In this document: positions 42,930 to 54,648 of the stretch, one piece after another
How the letters are laid out: each line of letters starts with the position of its first letter
Numbering within the stretch: the stretch's first letter is position 1
DNA from: Albugo candida
Taxonomy: Eukaryota; Oomycota; Peronosporomycetes; Albuginales; Albuginaceae
NCBI GenBank assembly: GCA_905220665.1
Contig: CAJNAR010000039.1
Span: 1-64,000 of the forward strand
DNA: 64,000 nucleotides
Direction of reading: 5' to 3'
Notes under the pieces: model-generated
Seen by the model: the letters and a program-made list of their open reading frames with translations, nothing else
Database searches by the model: none
What the model was told of the DNA's origin: nothing
Made by a program: the position numbers and the translations under genes

Positions 42930-44309
42930 TTATGTCGATGAGTTTCGCACGTTTCTGATGTCCTTCGTTTTTTGCAATTGTGATTGCACTTGGTTGTCTT
43001 CGTATACACTGACGGGACCGTCAATCTTGATCTTCACCTCGATTAAAAGAGACTTTGTCCACAACACTTCTGAACAATGCCACGTATAATCGGCTACCGC
43101 CGTAATTAGATCGGAACTGTGTTGCATTTTTGACTTGAAAATCACTGGAGAGTTGTTGATCATGACCATCACACCTGACGTCGAACTTCGGTTGTCCGTG
43201 TTACTTACGCAATCAGCATCACTGAATGCACTCAGCATTACCTCGCATGACTTGCTCCCATAGAAAATTCCATTCACTTCAGTAGTCTTTGAGTAACGTA
43301 AAACACGAATAGCAGCATTCCAGTATTTTTCACTTGACTTCTCCAAATGACTACTCAATTGGCACACGGCGAGCGCAATATCTGGTCTTATTCCTGTATT
43401 CACGTACAACAATTCTCAACTAGAGACTAATACGGACGATTCTCCATTCTCGGGTCCTTTTCTTTACACTTGACCAGATTTTGACCTTCCACACTTAGAT
43501 TTTACCGGTTTTGCCGTGACTTCGTTAAACTTCTCTACCATTCTGGCGATGCATGCACTCAGACTGATCTTGAGCTGTACACACTCAAATTGTACTCGAC
43601 TTTGAGTGCCGCGAATAAAGCGCACTTTACCTAGCTTCTAAGCTGAAAATGACTTGATAGTTCGTCTGCGACCTTCTTGAACGAGTTAGTTCGACACCCT
43701 CCAACAAGCATGTCATCGAGATACAAAATCACGTATACCCATGAACCCAGGTCATCTTGACGAGAAAATACGCACGCATCCGAAGCACATGCTTTGAATC
43801 CCATGTCCAGAAAAACACGTGAAGTTGTCTTAAACCACGTAGCAGCAGCTTGCTTTAGTCCGTACAAACTCTATTTCAGATTTAGAGCTTGATGAGGCCG
43901 CATTTCAACACCTTGGGGCGTCTATATACACATCTTCTTTGCCCATACCATTGATAGTCAACATCGTACCGATTGATTGCCATAACGTTATGAAAGCATA
44001 CTACCAGGAAGACACGAATCGGATTTATATTCGAGACAGGTGAGTACGAATCGGATTTATATTCGAGACAGGTGAGTACGTCTCGTAGTAATCGACTACA
44101 TCGGTTTGACGATGACCTAATGTCACTAGTCGAGTCTTGTAGCGCTCAATTTCACCGCGTTCATTTCTCTCTACAGCAAAAACCCACTTTGTTCCGATCA
44201 ATTTTTTATTCGGAGGTTTCGCCAACCCGGTCCACGTGTTCATTGAGTCCAATGGCTTTAGATCGGTCTTGATTACCTCACACCACATCTTCAATTGGAG
44301 AGACTTCAT
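42930..44309 (-). pseudogene. Copia element 2 RT and RNase H
   Basis: RT: KLIGTKWVFAVERNERGEIE and RYKTRLVTLGHRQ with YYETYSPVS (44309-44025), then MYGLKQAAATWFKT and VYVILYLDDMLVGG with the catalytic YLDD (43867-43631). RNase H: YVNTGIRPDIALAV, SAFSDADCVSNTDNRSSTSG and VYEDNQ at 43412-42930. A 32-bp direct duplication (44014-44077) lies at the RT break and shifts the frame. Confidence 0.85.
44014..44077. repeat. 32-bp tandem duplication in copia element 2 RT
   Basis: Two identical adjacent copies of a 32-bp unit beginning ACGAATCGGATTTATATTCG. As 32 is not a multiple of 3, it adds a frameshift to RT. Confidence 0.9.
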
Positions 44310-45071
44310 CGCATCTTATCATATTGACGGTGTTTCTACACTGCTTTGCTTGTTCATACTCGAGGCGGTATCTTATCTTTGCGCGCTCCACTGATTCATC
44401 ACCGGTTGTATTCACGATGACGTCTGATGTTGCAATTGGAACAGGACTTGAAAATGTTTACTCCATGGTAGTTCAAGTAGGGCATTGCGCTCACTCACTT
44501 GAGAAAAAGCTTCACCCCTCCTGGGCACAATGTCGAGACTTGTAATCATGGTTACATCATCAATTTCAAACAGTGCTTGAGATACATCCACGATTTCTTG
44601 GCTGAGACTTAAACATTCATATTCACGCGAAGACGAAAAGGTTTGATCATATCCAGTCTGATCCACCATTATTGGGTTTTAGTCACTCCGGGCATGAACA
44701 ACTGGTGATTGCACCATGCCATCATCATCATCGTCATCATGATGCGTGCATGGTGTGAATTGACAATTACCAACAACTTGCACGTATTTGGACTTCGGTA
44801 ATTCTTGAAATATCACTTATCGCGTAATCTCCAGTCTGTGAGCCATAATTGCAGAGACTGTATCTCTTCACATCATGTGCATTCCCCAAGAACATGCGTC
44901 GAAATGCCGTGTTGTCCGTTTATGACGCTTTGCCTTTACAACGTGACCGAAACCTTGAGCACAAACACTCGCATGTGTGATAGGTTAGGTTTGGTTTAAA
45001 ATCACACATCGAATGGAGTTTTGGTCAGACTAGCAGCGCATTTAATTCGATTGGTCACATACACCGCGGTG

Positions 45072-45714
45072 TTAATGGCTTCGGCCCACCACTTTTTCTC
45101 GACGTGCATGTGATTTTGGCATGGCTCTTGTGTGCTCCGTGAGTGTTCTGTTCAATCGTTCTGCCATACTGATTTGCTGTGGCGAATACGGCACTGACGC
45201 TTGATGAATGACACCCGACTTCCGACACACTTCTGCAAGACGCTTGTTTATACATTCTCTACCGTAATCGGTGCGAATACACTTAATCGTGGTGTTCAAT
45301 TGGTTTTTTATCATCGACTTGTACTCAATACATTTTTTCATCACATCTGACTTCTTTACTATGAAATACATAACCACATACCGCGTATGTAGCGAATTTT
45401 GCTCCACTCTGTGACTTGGTCTCCATTGGATCCATAACATCACTTTGAACTATCTGAAGCAGTGATGTGGTCCTTACTTCACCGTACCTTGATTTCGGAA
45501 ACGGTTTGACGGTCGATTTCCCAGTCACACATACTTCACACATATCGTCGTCCTCATCACCGACCGAGGACGAATCTTTTAGGCCACACCTATATGTACC
45601 CCACCCCTTGCTAATTGTGTCCCAGATTAATAGCCGTGCACAAGCCCCGATAAACTTCCTCGCGTTGCGAAACTGTTCGGACGTGTAAATAATTGTTTCA
45701 CCCTCTGTTTTCAA
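45072..45714 (-). pseudogene. Copia element 2 integrase
   Basis: CEVCVTGKSTVKPFPKSR is the end of the zinc-binding region. LLQIVQSDVMDPMETKS has the first catalytic Asp, IKCIRTDYGRECINK the second, and APYSPQQ-type SVPYSPQQISMAERLNRTL the Glu. It is open in two overlapping frames (45714-45325, 45443-45072). The N-terminal zinc finger is cut off by the nested insertions. Confidence 0.85.
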
Positions 45715-45789
45715 CTACGCGCTATACCACTGGGAGCACCCCCTTCTATGTGGAACTTTCATATTTCTAATATGTTAATATTACTAATG

Positions 45790-46425
45790 AAAAACTTTGA
45801 CCAACTATTTGTTCAGGTTTTTTATAATTATTTGTAATAGGAGATGTAACTGGCGTTATTCTTTGCAACAAAGGGCATGTATGAATCCAAACGGAACATG
45901 GGGTCTCACAGACCGCAACATTGCCAGTCTTGAAGCGTACCACCGTCCCACCTTCGCCGCGTCCTCCACGTCCACTACCCACAGAACATCAGCAACGCAG
46001 ATCTGTACAAGCGCTTTAACACAAAACCTCTGCAAATCCACCTGACGAGGTCTCGATGGAGACTCTTCGGTCATATTCTTCACCGCGCACAACCTATTCC
46101 ATCTCAACTGAACATGCTCCGATACTATGATTCTCCTGGTAAAATGCCGGCTCATCGGGGCCGTACACCTACTTGCCCCCCAGTCAATCTCGACAAGGAC
46201 CTACGGCTTGACCTAAATTCCAGTCTACGTCTCCGCAATACGGCAGATCTATACGCCCTGTCAATTATAGCACAAAACCGCGCCATATGGAAAGAACTTA
46301 CTCAGCGTCTCTACAGTAGCCAGGAATTAATTTACCGGAATGAAGAAAAAGTCAGGAGTAAGCGAAAGCTTGAGTTCGTTAATACGGACTTAATGCCGCC
46401 GCGAAAATGCTCATAATAATAATAA
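45790..46425 (+). mobile_element. LINE 3' fragment ending in (TAA)n
   Basis: Plus-strand translation across frames gives NADLYKRFNTKPLQIHLTRS, RWRLFGHIL and QLNMLRYYDSPGKMPAHRGR, a pattern common at the C-terminal end of non-LTR reverse transcriptase proteins. It ends with a short TAA repeat (about 46413-46423), a common LINE tail. It is 5'-truncated, and is a different family from LINE copies A-C. Confidence 0.6.
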
Positions 46426-46449
46426 CATATGAATTCAACTATACCAAAG

Positions 46450-48490
46450 ATGCACTAGACAAGAATTGGGGACATGTCCGCCTGTCATGACATACTCTCT
46501 TGCACTGGCTACATTTCGGTTGGGGTCAAGGTCCACTTTCAGTATGCTAAAAAAAAAACGGATCTCGCTTAGAAGATTCAGCTCGTACTGGTCGGCCACG
46601 AGTATGTACAATAGCGGCTTCTTGGACCAGAGATGTTGTGGGATTGTCCAGTGAACCAAGAGAAGCAGTCAAAATGATTTGCTGGCGTGGATTCATTGCC
46701 GAATGGCGCCCTCCTCCAGTTTCATAACCTCTGAAAAAAAATTCCTTTTGCTGAGCTTCCACTCGACGACGCCGCTTCGACCACCAGCGGTTGTTAAAGA
46801 GAGACATTTCTAACTGGGAATTGTTCCTTAAAACTGTCCGTAAATCATGCTTGCATTAAGGCCCATTGTTTCTCTAAAAGTTCTGGTGCAAGGCGATAAA
46901 CCTTCCGAAGAAATTAAGATCTCATACTGCTGGTGGACCTGAACGAAATAGACACGCAAACAAGGTTATATCAATCAGTGGTCATAAAATCCTCAAAAAA
47001 AATGATTGATATCCTAGTTTTCTTCATGAGTACTTAGACACCTTCCGCACAACCTTTTCTCAGAATAGTGATGCGCAATCGTATGAGGTTTGCATACTTT
47101 CTAAGGCAATGCATCTTCTAATTTCTCTCCGTTATGCCGGCCAGCTAAAACCACTTTCCCGTAAACTCCATGAATATCGGAGGTGGATACAGCGATCCAT
47201 TATTCTAAGTAGCTGTGACTTCCTTCAACCCTTGATGTGACATTGGGACCAAAATGAACCTTGCGTCTTCTCCATGCCCCAACAAAACGTTCCCGGTGTG
47301 GCCGCCAAGTAGGCTGCGAATATCGCGAGATGGCTACAGGAACGCTTTCCTATATTGTTCTCCAAGAAGATGCGTAGTATTCTTCTCTTTTTGCTGAGCA
47401 TTACTGTTTTCACTTCTGAAAAACTCATCGTATTCCTCTTTTGTACAAGAATTACCTTTTGTCTTCGTCGTACAGTTCACGATCAAGTATAACAGTAATA
47501 CGGTGCAAACGGAGGAACAGTTTCAGTACCTATATCTCCCTGACAGGATACTAAAATAAAAAAAACTACAGAAGTGAAGAGGGGCTCAAACACATGCCTG
47601 AATTCCTCGAAAGCCCATGCATAGTCATTTTCGCACTCTTCTGATAGAAAGAAAAAGGAAAGTGAAATCGTCTGATATTGTGAGAGTAACGCCAACAATG
47701 TGTAATAACGGCATTTTATATATAATTGAGAAATATTGAATAAAACATCTGACTTGAAATTGAACGCGTCTCAATGCATAATTACCTGTTGGTCTTGTAA
47801 TTAGAACCGTCACAAAAATTAAATTAGATGTGAATTCTTTTGCCACAGATATAACAGAGTTGGGTGCAATAAACAAGCGACGTAAACGTCCGGCGTAGTC
47901 AGCGTTTGCCTCGTGATGAACATTATCTTCATCCAAAAGGTCCAACAGAGCTTAAATTGGGCGACGGCCGTCCAAAGCATTCGTAGGCACCTAAGTGAAA
48001 GATAGTCAGCGCAGTCTTCATTTTCCAACATACTCGTTGTCGCTGACACTCGTGGTGTACCAACGTTTTGTTTGTCGTTATACATGTCCTTACCAGCCGC
48101 CAGGCAATCTTGGTCTACTTGTCGCATACTAGCCAGTATTACCTTTGGTGTTGCTCCTACCCGTGACATGTCAGCTACGATTGCTACTTTTTTCACTCAA
48201 GGTGCGGTGAACTAGGTACGCGGATACGTCATCTGTTGCACCGTGACCTTGATGAGTAGGGTTAACAACATCCAGTTGCCAAACGGCACTCTCCGATGGG
48301 CATCCTGTACGTTTTAAAGATGGTTTTTGCAGGATTTGACCAACCCTCTTATACGGCCCGCCGTGTGCACATTTCAGCCAAACTTTTCTGATCTCTGTTC
48401 CTGTTTTTTTTGTAGCGCAAATCCGCCGTGGCAAAGCCTGAGTTTTAGCAAACTCCTGCACAGAAACTTCGAAATTCCAAGGAGGCAAAA
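46450..48490 (-). pseudogene. Mutator-like (MULE) transposase remnant with FAR1-type N-terminus
   Basis: From right to left on the minus strand: SVQEFAKTQ and TGTEIRKVWLKCAHGGPYK (FAR1/WRKY-like zinc region), ALLDLLDEDNVHHEANADYAG-like sequence and LRRLFIAHPT. Next come RPTGNYxMPLLHIVGVTLT (the catalytic region after the first Asp) and YAWAFEEFRHVFEP. The C-terminal zinc knuckle CSQCKRVCHDRRTCPQ is at about 46475. These are MULE transposase landmarks. The sequence changes frame many times. I did not locate its terminal inverted repeats. Confidence 0.7.
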
Positions 48491-48687
48491 TGTGCTGAAG
48501 GTAGTGCTTCGAGTGGCATAGCGGGAGGTAAAAACAGAGTTAAGAACAGAGGTGAAAACAGAGGTGAATATCACTGGTTACACTCTCGAAAAAATTCGTA
48601 ACAGGAGGAAGCTGACGCGTCCGAAAAATTTCGCGAAGCGAGGAAGTTTTTCCAGGCTTTCAATTGGCTATTAATTGAGGGAATTTA

Positions 48688-49959
48688 CAGTACCCTCCGG
48701 AAGAGATTGTCGGCTTTCTTAAATTTGGACTCATAAGCGCAAGCTTGCGCTTGAACAAACCACTGCCGCGCCCCCAAAACACAGAAATACTTTAACATCC
48801 GAGGGACGTTTGCGCATTGTTGGAATAAGGCAGGCTAGTACCAAAGTTGCAGAAATTGTCTGCAACTCAAGGACAGATGCGACGCATCATGGAGAGGTGA
48901 TATAAAGAAAACACACTTATGCCAAAGAAAAGCCCTGGAAGGCCAAAAAAACTTTCAGGAAGGGACGTCGGAGCTCTAGTCCGCAGCACCAAGGGTGCAC
49001 GACGTTGTACGTTGGCCGAAATCACCATCAACATGCCAACTAGAGCTGGTCAGACTGCAGTCAAAGAGACTTTACATGCCGCTGGTCTCTTTTCTCGAGT
49101 GGGGGTTAAAAAGCCTTTTTAAACAAACCAGATACTGCTAAGAGGCTGGACGTTGCAAAAAGATACCAGAATTTTACCATGGAGTTCTGGAAATCAATCT
49201 GTTGGACTGATGAGGCCAGCTTTGAAATCGGGAAGAATTTTCGCCGACCACTGGTTGGTACCTTCTTACAAATCAGGGAGTTCTTCGGTGATGGTCTGTG
49301 TGTACCTTTCAGGATAGCAAGAAGATCAAGCTTGTGCGCATGGCACCAAATCGTCGAATAGCAGCTGACTTTGTCGCACATGTGTACGATTTGTGAGTTG
49401 GCTGGATTCTGGGAAGGCCTTATCAATGCTGGAAGTGTCATACTCATCGAAGATGGTGCGACTATCCATCCCGCAAAAGCGCCCGAATATGGCGTGACGA
49501 GCGCAGCGTTGGCAAGCTAGAATGGACTGCAAACGCTCCTGATCTCAATTCCATTGAGAATGTATGGAAAAGATGAATGCAGACATTCATAAGCTCCCCA
49601 AAGCCAAAAACAGCGAAGAACGATGGCTCCAACTTAAACAGACTGGTCTTCTATTGATTCAGAGTGGCTACAGCATCTTGTCAAGTCCATGCCAGAGAGG
49701 ATCAAAGCAGTAATTGAAGCAAAATGGGGCTCTATTCGCTGGTAGCATGTATTTTTCCTTTGTAGATTATTTTCATCATAAAATCATCATTCAGAAAAAC
49801 ATTTCTGCAGGATTGCTGCTTTGTATACTGTAAAAGTTTTGTACCAGATTTCATGGGCAGATTACCCATCAAGTGTGTGTACTATGATTCGGAAGAAAAC
49901 GCTCTTTGTTTCATAGAGTGATAAAAACTGGGGGCGGAAATCTCCTCCGGAGGGTACTG
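48688..49959 (+). mobile_element. Tc1/mariner-like element 2
   Basis: Inverted terminal repeats CAGTACCCTCCGGAAGAGAT (left, 48688) and the inverse of CAGTACCCTCCGGAGGAGAT (right, ending 49959). TA precedes the left end; the right flank is TG, so the duplication is decayed. It is 1272 bp with a single plus-strand transposase gene. It is unrelated in terminal sequence to the Tc1 element at 38191. Confidence 0.85.
48919..49740 (+). pseudogene. Tc1-like transposase 2, broken
   Basis: ATG at 48919 gives a basic N-terminus (PKKSPGRPKKLSGRDVGALV), a Tc1 DNA-binding domain. ICWTDEASFEIG has the first catalytic Asp (about 49190). VILIEDGATIH near 49440 has the second. NAPDLNSIENVWKR near 49540 has the Glu. 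Stops and frameshifts separate the blocks. Confidence 0.85.
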
Positions 49960-51191
49960 TGCAATAAGCAAAGAGGGGGTGTACTTATAGAAGTTGCACT
50001 CTTCGAGGTTTCTCATGGCCTCGATCGGTAAATTTCCCGGTCGTGCATGCCAAATATTTTGACTTATCAGTTGAGCTCCATTTCCGACCACTTCACTCGC
50101 TGCTGCTGATTCCAACGTATCACAGTCCAGCACAAACAACTTACCCTTTTGGTCCACTTGAGTCACCACTTCTTTGTCATTCTTAATCACACATGTCTTA
50201 TTGATGATGGTCACATGCAAACCTTTTGTAGAAAATGCACTAATGAAAAAAGTCTACGATCCAGCTTCGGTACGTATAAGCTATCTTCAGTACGACTTGG
50301 ATTCTTGTTCTTAAGCCCAACACGAATTGTTCCAATTGCATCAGCAGTCACTGACTCCCCATTCGCAGCTGAAATTCTAACAGACTTGTCCAAAGAGCGA
50401 ATCTTCACAAACTCATCTCGAGATGGGCACATGTGACTACTCGCACCACTGTCGAGTAGCCAATCATCCGAACCATGTTTGCCAACTGTAAACAATGGTT
50501 CGTTATTCTTCTTCTTAACTGGGTTCTTCCAACAATGTTTGTTCTTGTGTCCGTACCTGTTGCAAATAAAACATTTCCCCGGGAACTTGTTTCTTGATTT
50601 CTTCGACCAATTACCAGTGCTCCTGAAGTTCTTGCTGCCTTCGAAGCGACTTCATCTTTCCCTTATAAGCATTGCCTTCCTATTCATGACGAAGCATCTC
50701 CTTGGAATAGGTCGATGCCTTGCATTTTTTCTATGATCTTATGATCTGTTCGTATTCATCCGACAAATTTCCAAGCAAAATCACGAGCTGCTCATCGCGC
50801 AAAAGTTTATCACCGATGGATTGCATTGTCATGCACAACTCATCAAAACTGAGAAAATGTTTCACCACATGTCTCCTTTCTGCATTTTGAACTCATGAAG
50901 CTGCCGACGCATCTTTATCCGATTGTGAATGCTCTGCGGAGAAAAAACTCTTCAAAATCTCTCATGATTCTGCAGTCATTCCTGCGTTCCGGACCGTGGT
51001 TTGGAAACCTGGGCTTATCATGGTACATGGTCCACAAATTTGCGAAGGCCTTCATAATATTGAATTTTCATTGTGACGCGCTGAAGTGTTCTCCGCTCGG
51101 CGCCTTCATTGCGTCGATGTGTTTGAGTAGGAATTCTTGTCGAGATTCATCCGAGCGCTTAACTCCCATACGAAGTAATTTTCCTCGCTAA
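49960..51191 (-). pseudogene. Copia element 2 gag, protease and pre-integrase
   Basis: Reading leftward from 51191: eroded gag, then PGKCFICNRYGHKNKHCWK at about 50575-50520, a perfect CX2CX4HX4C knuckle. The protease follows at 50495-50211 with DDWLLDSGASSHMCPSRDEF (intact DSG). The pre-integrase domain (50220-49882) has KGKLFVLDCDT and NIWHARPGNLPIEAMRNLEE before the Tc1-like element interrupts it. Confidence 0.85.
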
Positions 51192-51229
51192 GAGCATCGT
51201 TCCCCTCAGCTGTATTTGGACTTGTAACC

Positions 51230-51430
51230 TGTAGATGTGAATGATTCGCAGAGGGAGAACTCTACATACAACACCGGGTATTGAATGAAAAATGGGATTA
51301 ACCTTAAAACCTATACATGCACTTAGCTCGAGAGAAGCGACCTAGAATATTCTCCTGGAGCTCTTTCTTCTTTAATTACACTACAACAGCTGCTCAAGAA
51401 CGAAGGCGTCGATCCTCAGAAACAATGACA
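51230..51430 (-). repeat. LTR of copia element 2 (5' LTR)
   Basis: Partner of 42718-42928. On the minus strand it is followed by GGTTACAAGTCCAA, a possible half-tRNA-type PBS whose tRNA I cannot name. Confidence 0.7.
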
Positions 51431-53749
51431 ATCATGTCAGCACGATGCTTAACGGTTCACAGGAGCTTCATCGCCAACAGGATGTTCACCTATCGCCCAC
51501 CACTCCTTATTGACAACTAAGCTCCGTCATTGACATTTTTTTATGGCGTGAATTTAGCCAGATTTAGATCTGCTGTGAGAAAGAAGGCGTACTCTGACAA
51601 TTTTTAGTATTCGACATCACCCATCAGCTAATCACCTGTTCACCATCAGCTAATCACCTGTTCAAATACTCTATACCATTACCCCGTTATTATACACCTG
51701 ATCTTCTGTTGGTTGACCTTCCCTTTACGCATTTGACTTGGTCGAGAACGCTTTAGGCTATTCTTTGACCAAGCTCAAAATGGTCGTCGATGTACGACGA
51801 GTATATAATTGAAACACCCCCTGTTGTCATATTATCATCGGTAACGTGAGATAACTACGGAATGTTTACAAGAAGTCTGTTGCTTGCCGGGTTGATTCTT
51901 TGCTTCGTAAATGGTCTTACCAAGAATGCCTGTTAGGACTAGCGCAATGATCCTTTCGGTCATTATCCATTTGAATGTTAGTAGGATATTGCGGTGATTG
52001 TATATTCTATTCAGTAAAATGTGACTTTAACGAGGATGCGATATTTGCCAATCTCGAATGTCTTCACTTAATGATGCACAGGACGCTGTCACCATTTTTG
52101 TTCTAGACACCGCCTTCACTATGGCATTTTTCTTCTCATGATCGCCTTGATCCCTAAGCTAATGTCAAAACAGGTATCAATGAAAGTTTATTTGATTAAA
52201 CGAGACAAACTTGGGTCTATAATAGTCGTAAAAAATGACCTTGGTAATCATAGATTCTCGCTGATGGTGCTTCGCTGGCAAGGCTGACATCAGACTCTCA
52301 AAAAATTCTTGCGGAGTGCGACTCTCAATGAGGCCCCTTACTATCGAAATGAGCTCCGGTTCGTATTCTATTTACTGTAGATCGCATGTTCTGCTTACCA
52401 CGATAAAAAGTGATCCACAAATCACGATACCTTGTACTGTACTTGCTGTAGACATTAGTATTCTTTGCGCTTACACTTTCTGCAATCGGCAGAAATTTAC
52501 ATCAAGATCAATTGGTTGGTATGAGCATTAATTAATTAATGTGCTTCTTTATTATTGAATCTCCTTTTTCGACGTCATCACAACCTTGCTTACATATTAC
52601 TGCATGATACTCCCTTTCGACGAACAATCTCATGAGCACTGATTAAATCGACTCCATGCATGCTCCATTCGAGTTTTGTGTGATTGGATCATAGTCATCA
52701 CATGAAGTTACTTACAGCACCAGGGAGTATTTCTACTCTTCAACAAATACTTAACGTCAACGTGTCGTCGCTACTTTGCTGAACTGAATTATATGCTTCT
52801 CATGACTGCTCCCTACCTTTCCCGAAGTCGCACTGCTGATTTTGTAGATTTGACCGATAGTGGAAGCAGTTCAAGACCAACAAGTCCTTGACAAGCTTGA
52901 GAGCTGATTCGTTAATCCTGTGCTACTGACAATCAACCTGTGCTGTGTGCTGGTCATTGTCGGAATGACATTCAGTATTTTTCTCTACTTTATTCTCCTT
53001 AAAAGGTTTCATCTTCGCGTTGGATTCGAGCACACAATAGTTGATATCCGTCGCGCTTGATTTATGCTTATTTTTAGGAATTAGCGTCTAATTTATACAA
53101 TATTGACATCCCTAGTCCACCTATCTGCAGTTCGAAGCCTTACGCAGGGCTCGATGTTCCGTTTGGAGACCTACTCTATGTTTTATATAGAACCCTACCC
53201 TAATTCTCTCCTTATTTGTTCAAATCATTAGGGCTCGAGACGTGTTATGTTCATAGTATTGCGATATATTTATATATCCATCGTATTATTGCTGAGATTC
53301 AATACTGGTCAGCGCTCGACTTCAGCACTGTGTATCCTTTACTCCGTTTATTACGTCAGGTTAATCAGGGCTGGTTTCACAAGCAGCCCTAGCATGTCGC
53401 TTGATTTCCTAGTTGCAATCCTATCTTCACGGTGTGAGAAATGAGCTTTCACAAAACGACACAAATATGACTCCCTGAATGGGTTGGAATCCTTAGACAC
53501 ACATGACATCGTCTGCTAGCGATTTGGCAAAATGAGAGCAATTTTAGGTGTAGTGACCTTGATATAATATCAGAATTGTCTTTTGCCTGGTAGAGAATTC
53601 AAGGTTGGTTAGAGGGTAAGCTTACATGCCAAACGATTGACTTGTGGAGGACGAGGAGTACAAATATGCCTTGATTACCCGCCGTGTTGACAACCGATAC
53701 CAACCTCTTCAGCTTGAATACTTACAGGGATAAATCCCTCCCTCTTGAC
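51431..53749. other. Intergenic; 22-bp direct repeat, no recognised gene
   Basis: AT-rich sequence with no supported protein-coding gene apart from the short signal-peptide frame at 51862. Two adjacent 22-bp copies (CCATCAGCTAATCACCTGTT plus CA) occupy 51621-51664. Confidence 0.5.
51862..51936 (+). pseudogene. Signal-peptide-like 24-codon frame (truncated secreted protein?)
   Basis: The frame reads MFTRSLLLAGLILCFVNG and stops six codons later. This is a textbook signal peptide: Arg, then a Leu-rich core, then VNG. TATAATT at 51803 lies about 58 bp upstream. No long frame follows in phase. It may be the first exon or the 5' remnant of a secreted-protein gene, or chance. Confidence 0.3.
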
Positions 53750-54255
53750 GTAAGCGGCTATCCATTTATGCCCGTACCTACCAAATTTGGTACTGTCGAG
53801 GTGTTCGTAAAAAAGAATAAGTGTTTTATTATGGGATTTGGTATAGCCACACCGCCTACCTCAAATGAGAACACCGGTATCGTTACATCCCCTAAATATT
53901 CTAAATTATTGGGAAACGGTATCGCCACACACCCTAAATTTTGAATGTCTCTCACTTCACTTATGTGTCGCTCCTAAAATAGGTGATGCTGGAAGGTTGA
54001 AAGGACGTCGTCTTAGCGTCTAGAAATTAACCATTGATACGGAATCAAAAATACGATTGTACAGCTGTACTTAATTGGACGCAAAGTATCATTAGTACGA
54101 AAACGAAAAGTAGGAATGAAGAAATGGATCTTGATGGCAACTATAATAAATAGCAGGATATAATTTCTGAAACAACGTGTGATAGGTATCAGGGGGTTTG
54201 ATGATACCGGTGTTCTCATTTAAGTTAGGGTATGTAGCTACACCAAAAGGGCTGT
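53750..54255. repeat. Inverted-repeat element with internal subrepeats (MITE-like)
   Basis: Around 53834-53883 the sequence TTTGGTATAGCCACACCGCC...AAATGAGAACACCGGTATC recurs in inverted form at about 54204-54250. Inside the left arm the motif GGTATCGCCACACACCC or GGTATCGTTACATCCCC repeats two more times. I cannot fix the ends or a target duplication. The 86-codon open frame at 53684-53944 runs over these subrepeats and is probably not a gene. Confidence 0.5.
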
Positions 54256-54260
54256 GTGAC

Positions 54261-54480
54261 TGTACCGGATTCCTTTATTATCGGAAGGTCCTTAGTTCGC
54301 TACCCTGCCTTCAAGCCTCTCCTCCTAGCATGAATCCTGCTTAAGTCAGCCATATGACGCTGTAAGAACACGGTTTACTTGCGCAAGATATAAAGTATAT
54401 GTGATTCGGATGATGAGATGTATGTCTATCCATGAGGAATATGTTCTTCACATATTCATCATGACATCTTCCGGACATGA
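54261..54480 (-). repeat. Candidate left LTR of gypsy remnant 2
   Basis: GGTCCTTAGTTCGCTAC, CATATGA, GATTCGGATGATGA and CATATTCATCATGACA in this stretch recur in the same order at 62390-62580. Both copies are direct repeats, and a TGTACCGG start fits the TGTCG start of the right copy. The copies are very diverged and the inner edge is unclear. Confidence 0.5.
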
Positions 54481-54648
54481 TTTCGCGCTGGAGTTGATTG
54501 AGAAGTTCCGACCAAAATGCGAAACTTGATTGATCTCCTTCCCATATTTTCAAGTGATATCATACTCTGGATAACCATGACATAAACAAGCCATTGGCGC
54601 TGATCCTAGTACTATCAAAAAATCAATAGTTTGTCCACGATAAATAAT

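Larger units (their letters stand above)
42718..51430 (-). mobile_element. Ty1/copia element 2, broken by nested insertions
   Basis: A second, different copia element on the minus strand. The LTRs are about 42718-42928 and 51230-51430, sharing TGAATGAYTCGCAG, ACTACAACAGCTGCTCAA and GAAACAATGACA. Gag with a zinc knuckle, protease, pre-integrase, integrase, RT and RNase H follow in order from right to left. About 4.2 kb of foreign sequence (45.7-49.96 kb) interrupts the pre-integrase region. LTR ends are approximate and I did not find a target duplication. Confidence 0.8.

Noticed and set aside
53684..53944. 86-codon plus-strand frame as a gene
   Set aside because: Much of it runs over the GGTATNGCCACA subrepeats of an inverted-repeat element and it has no motif.
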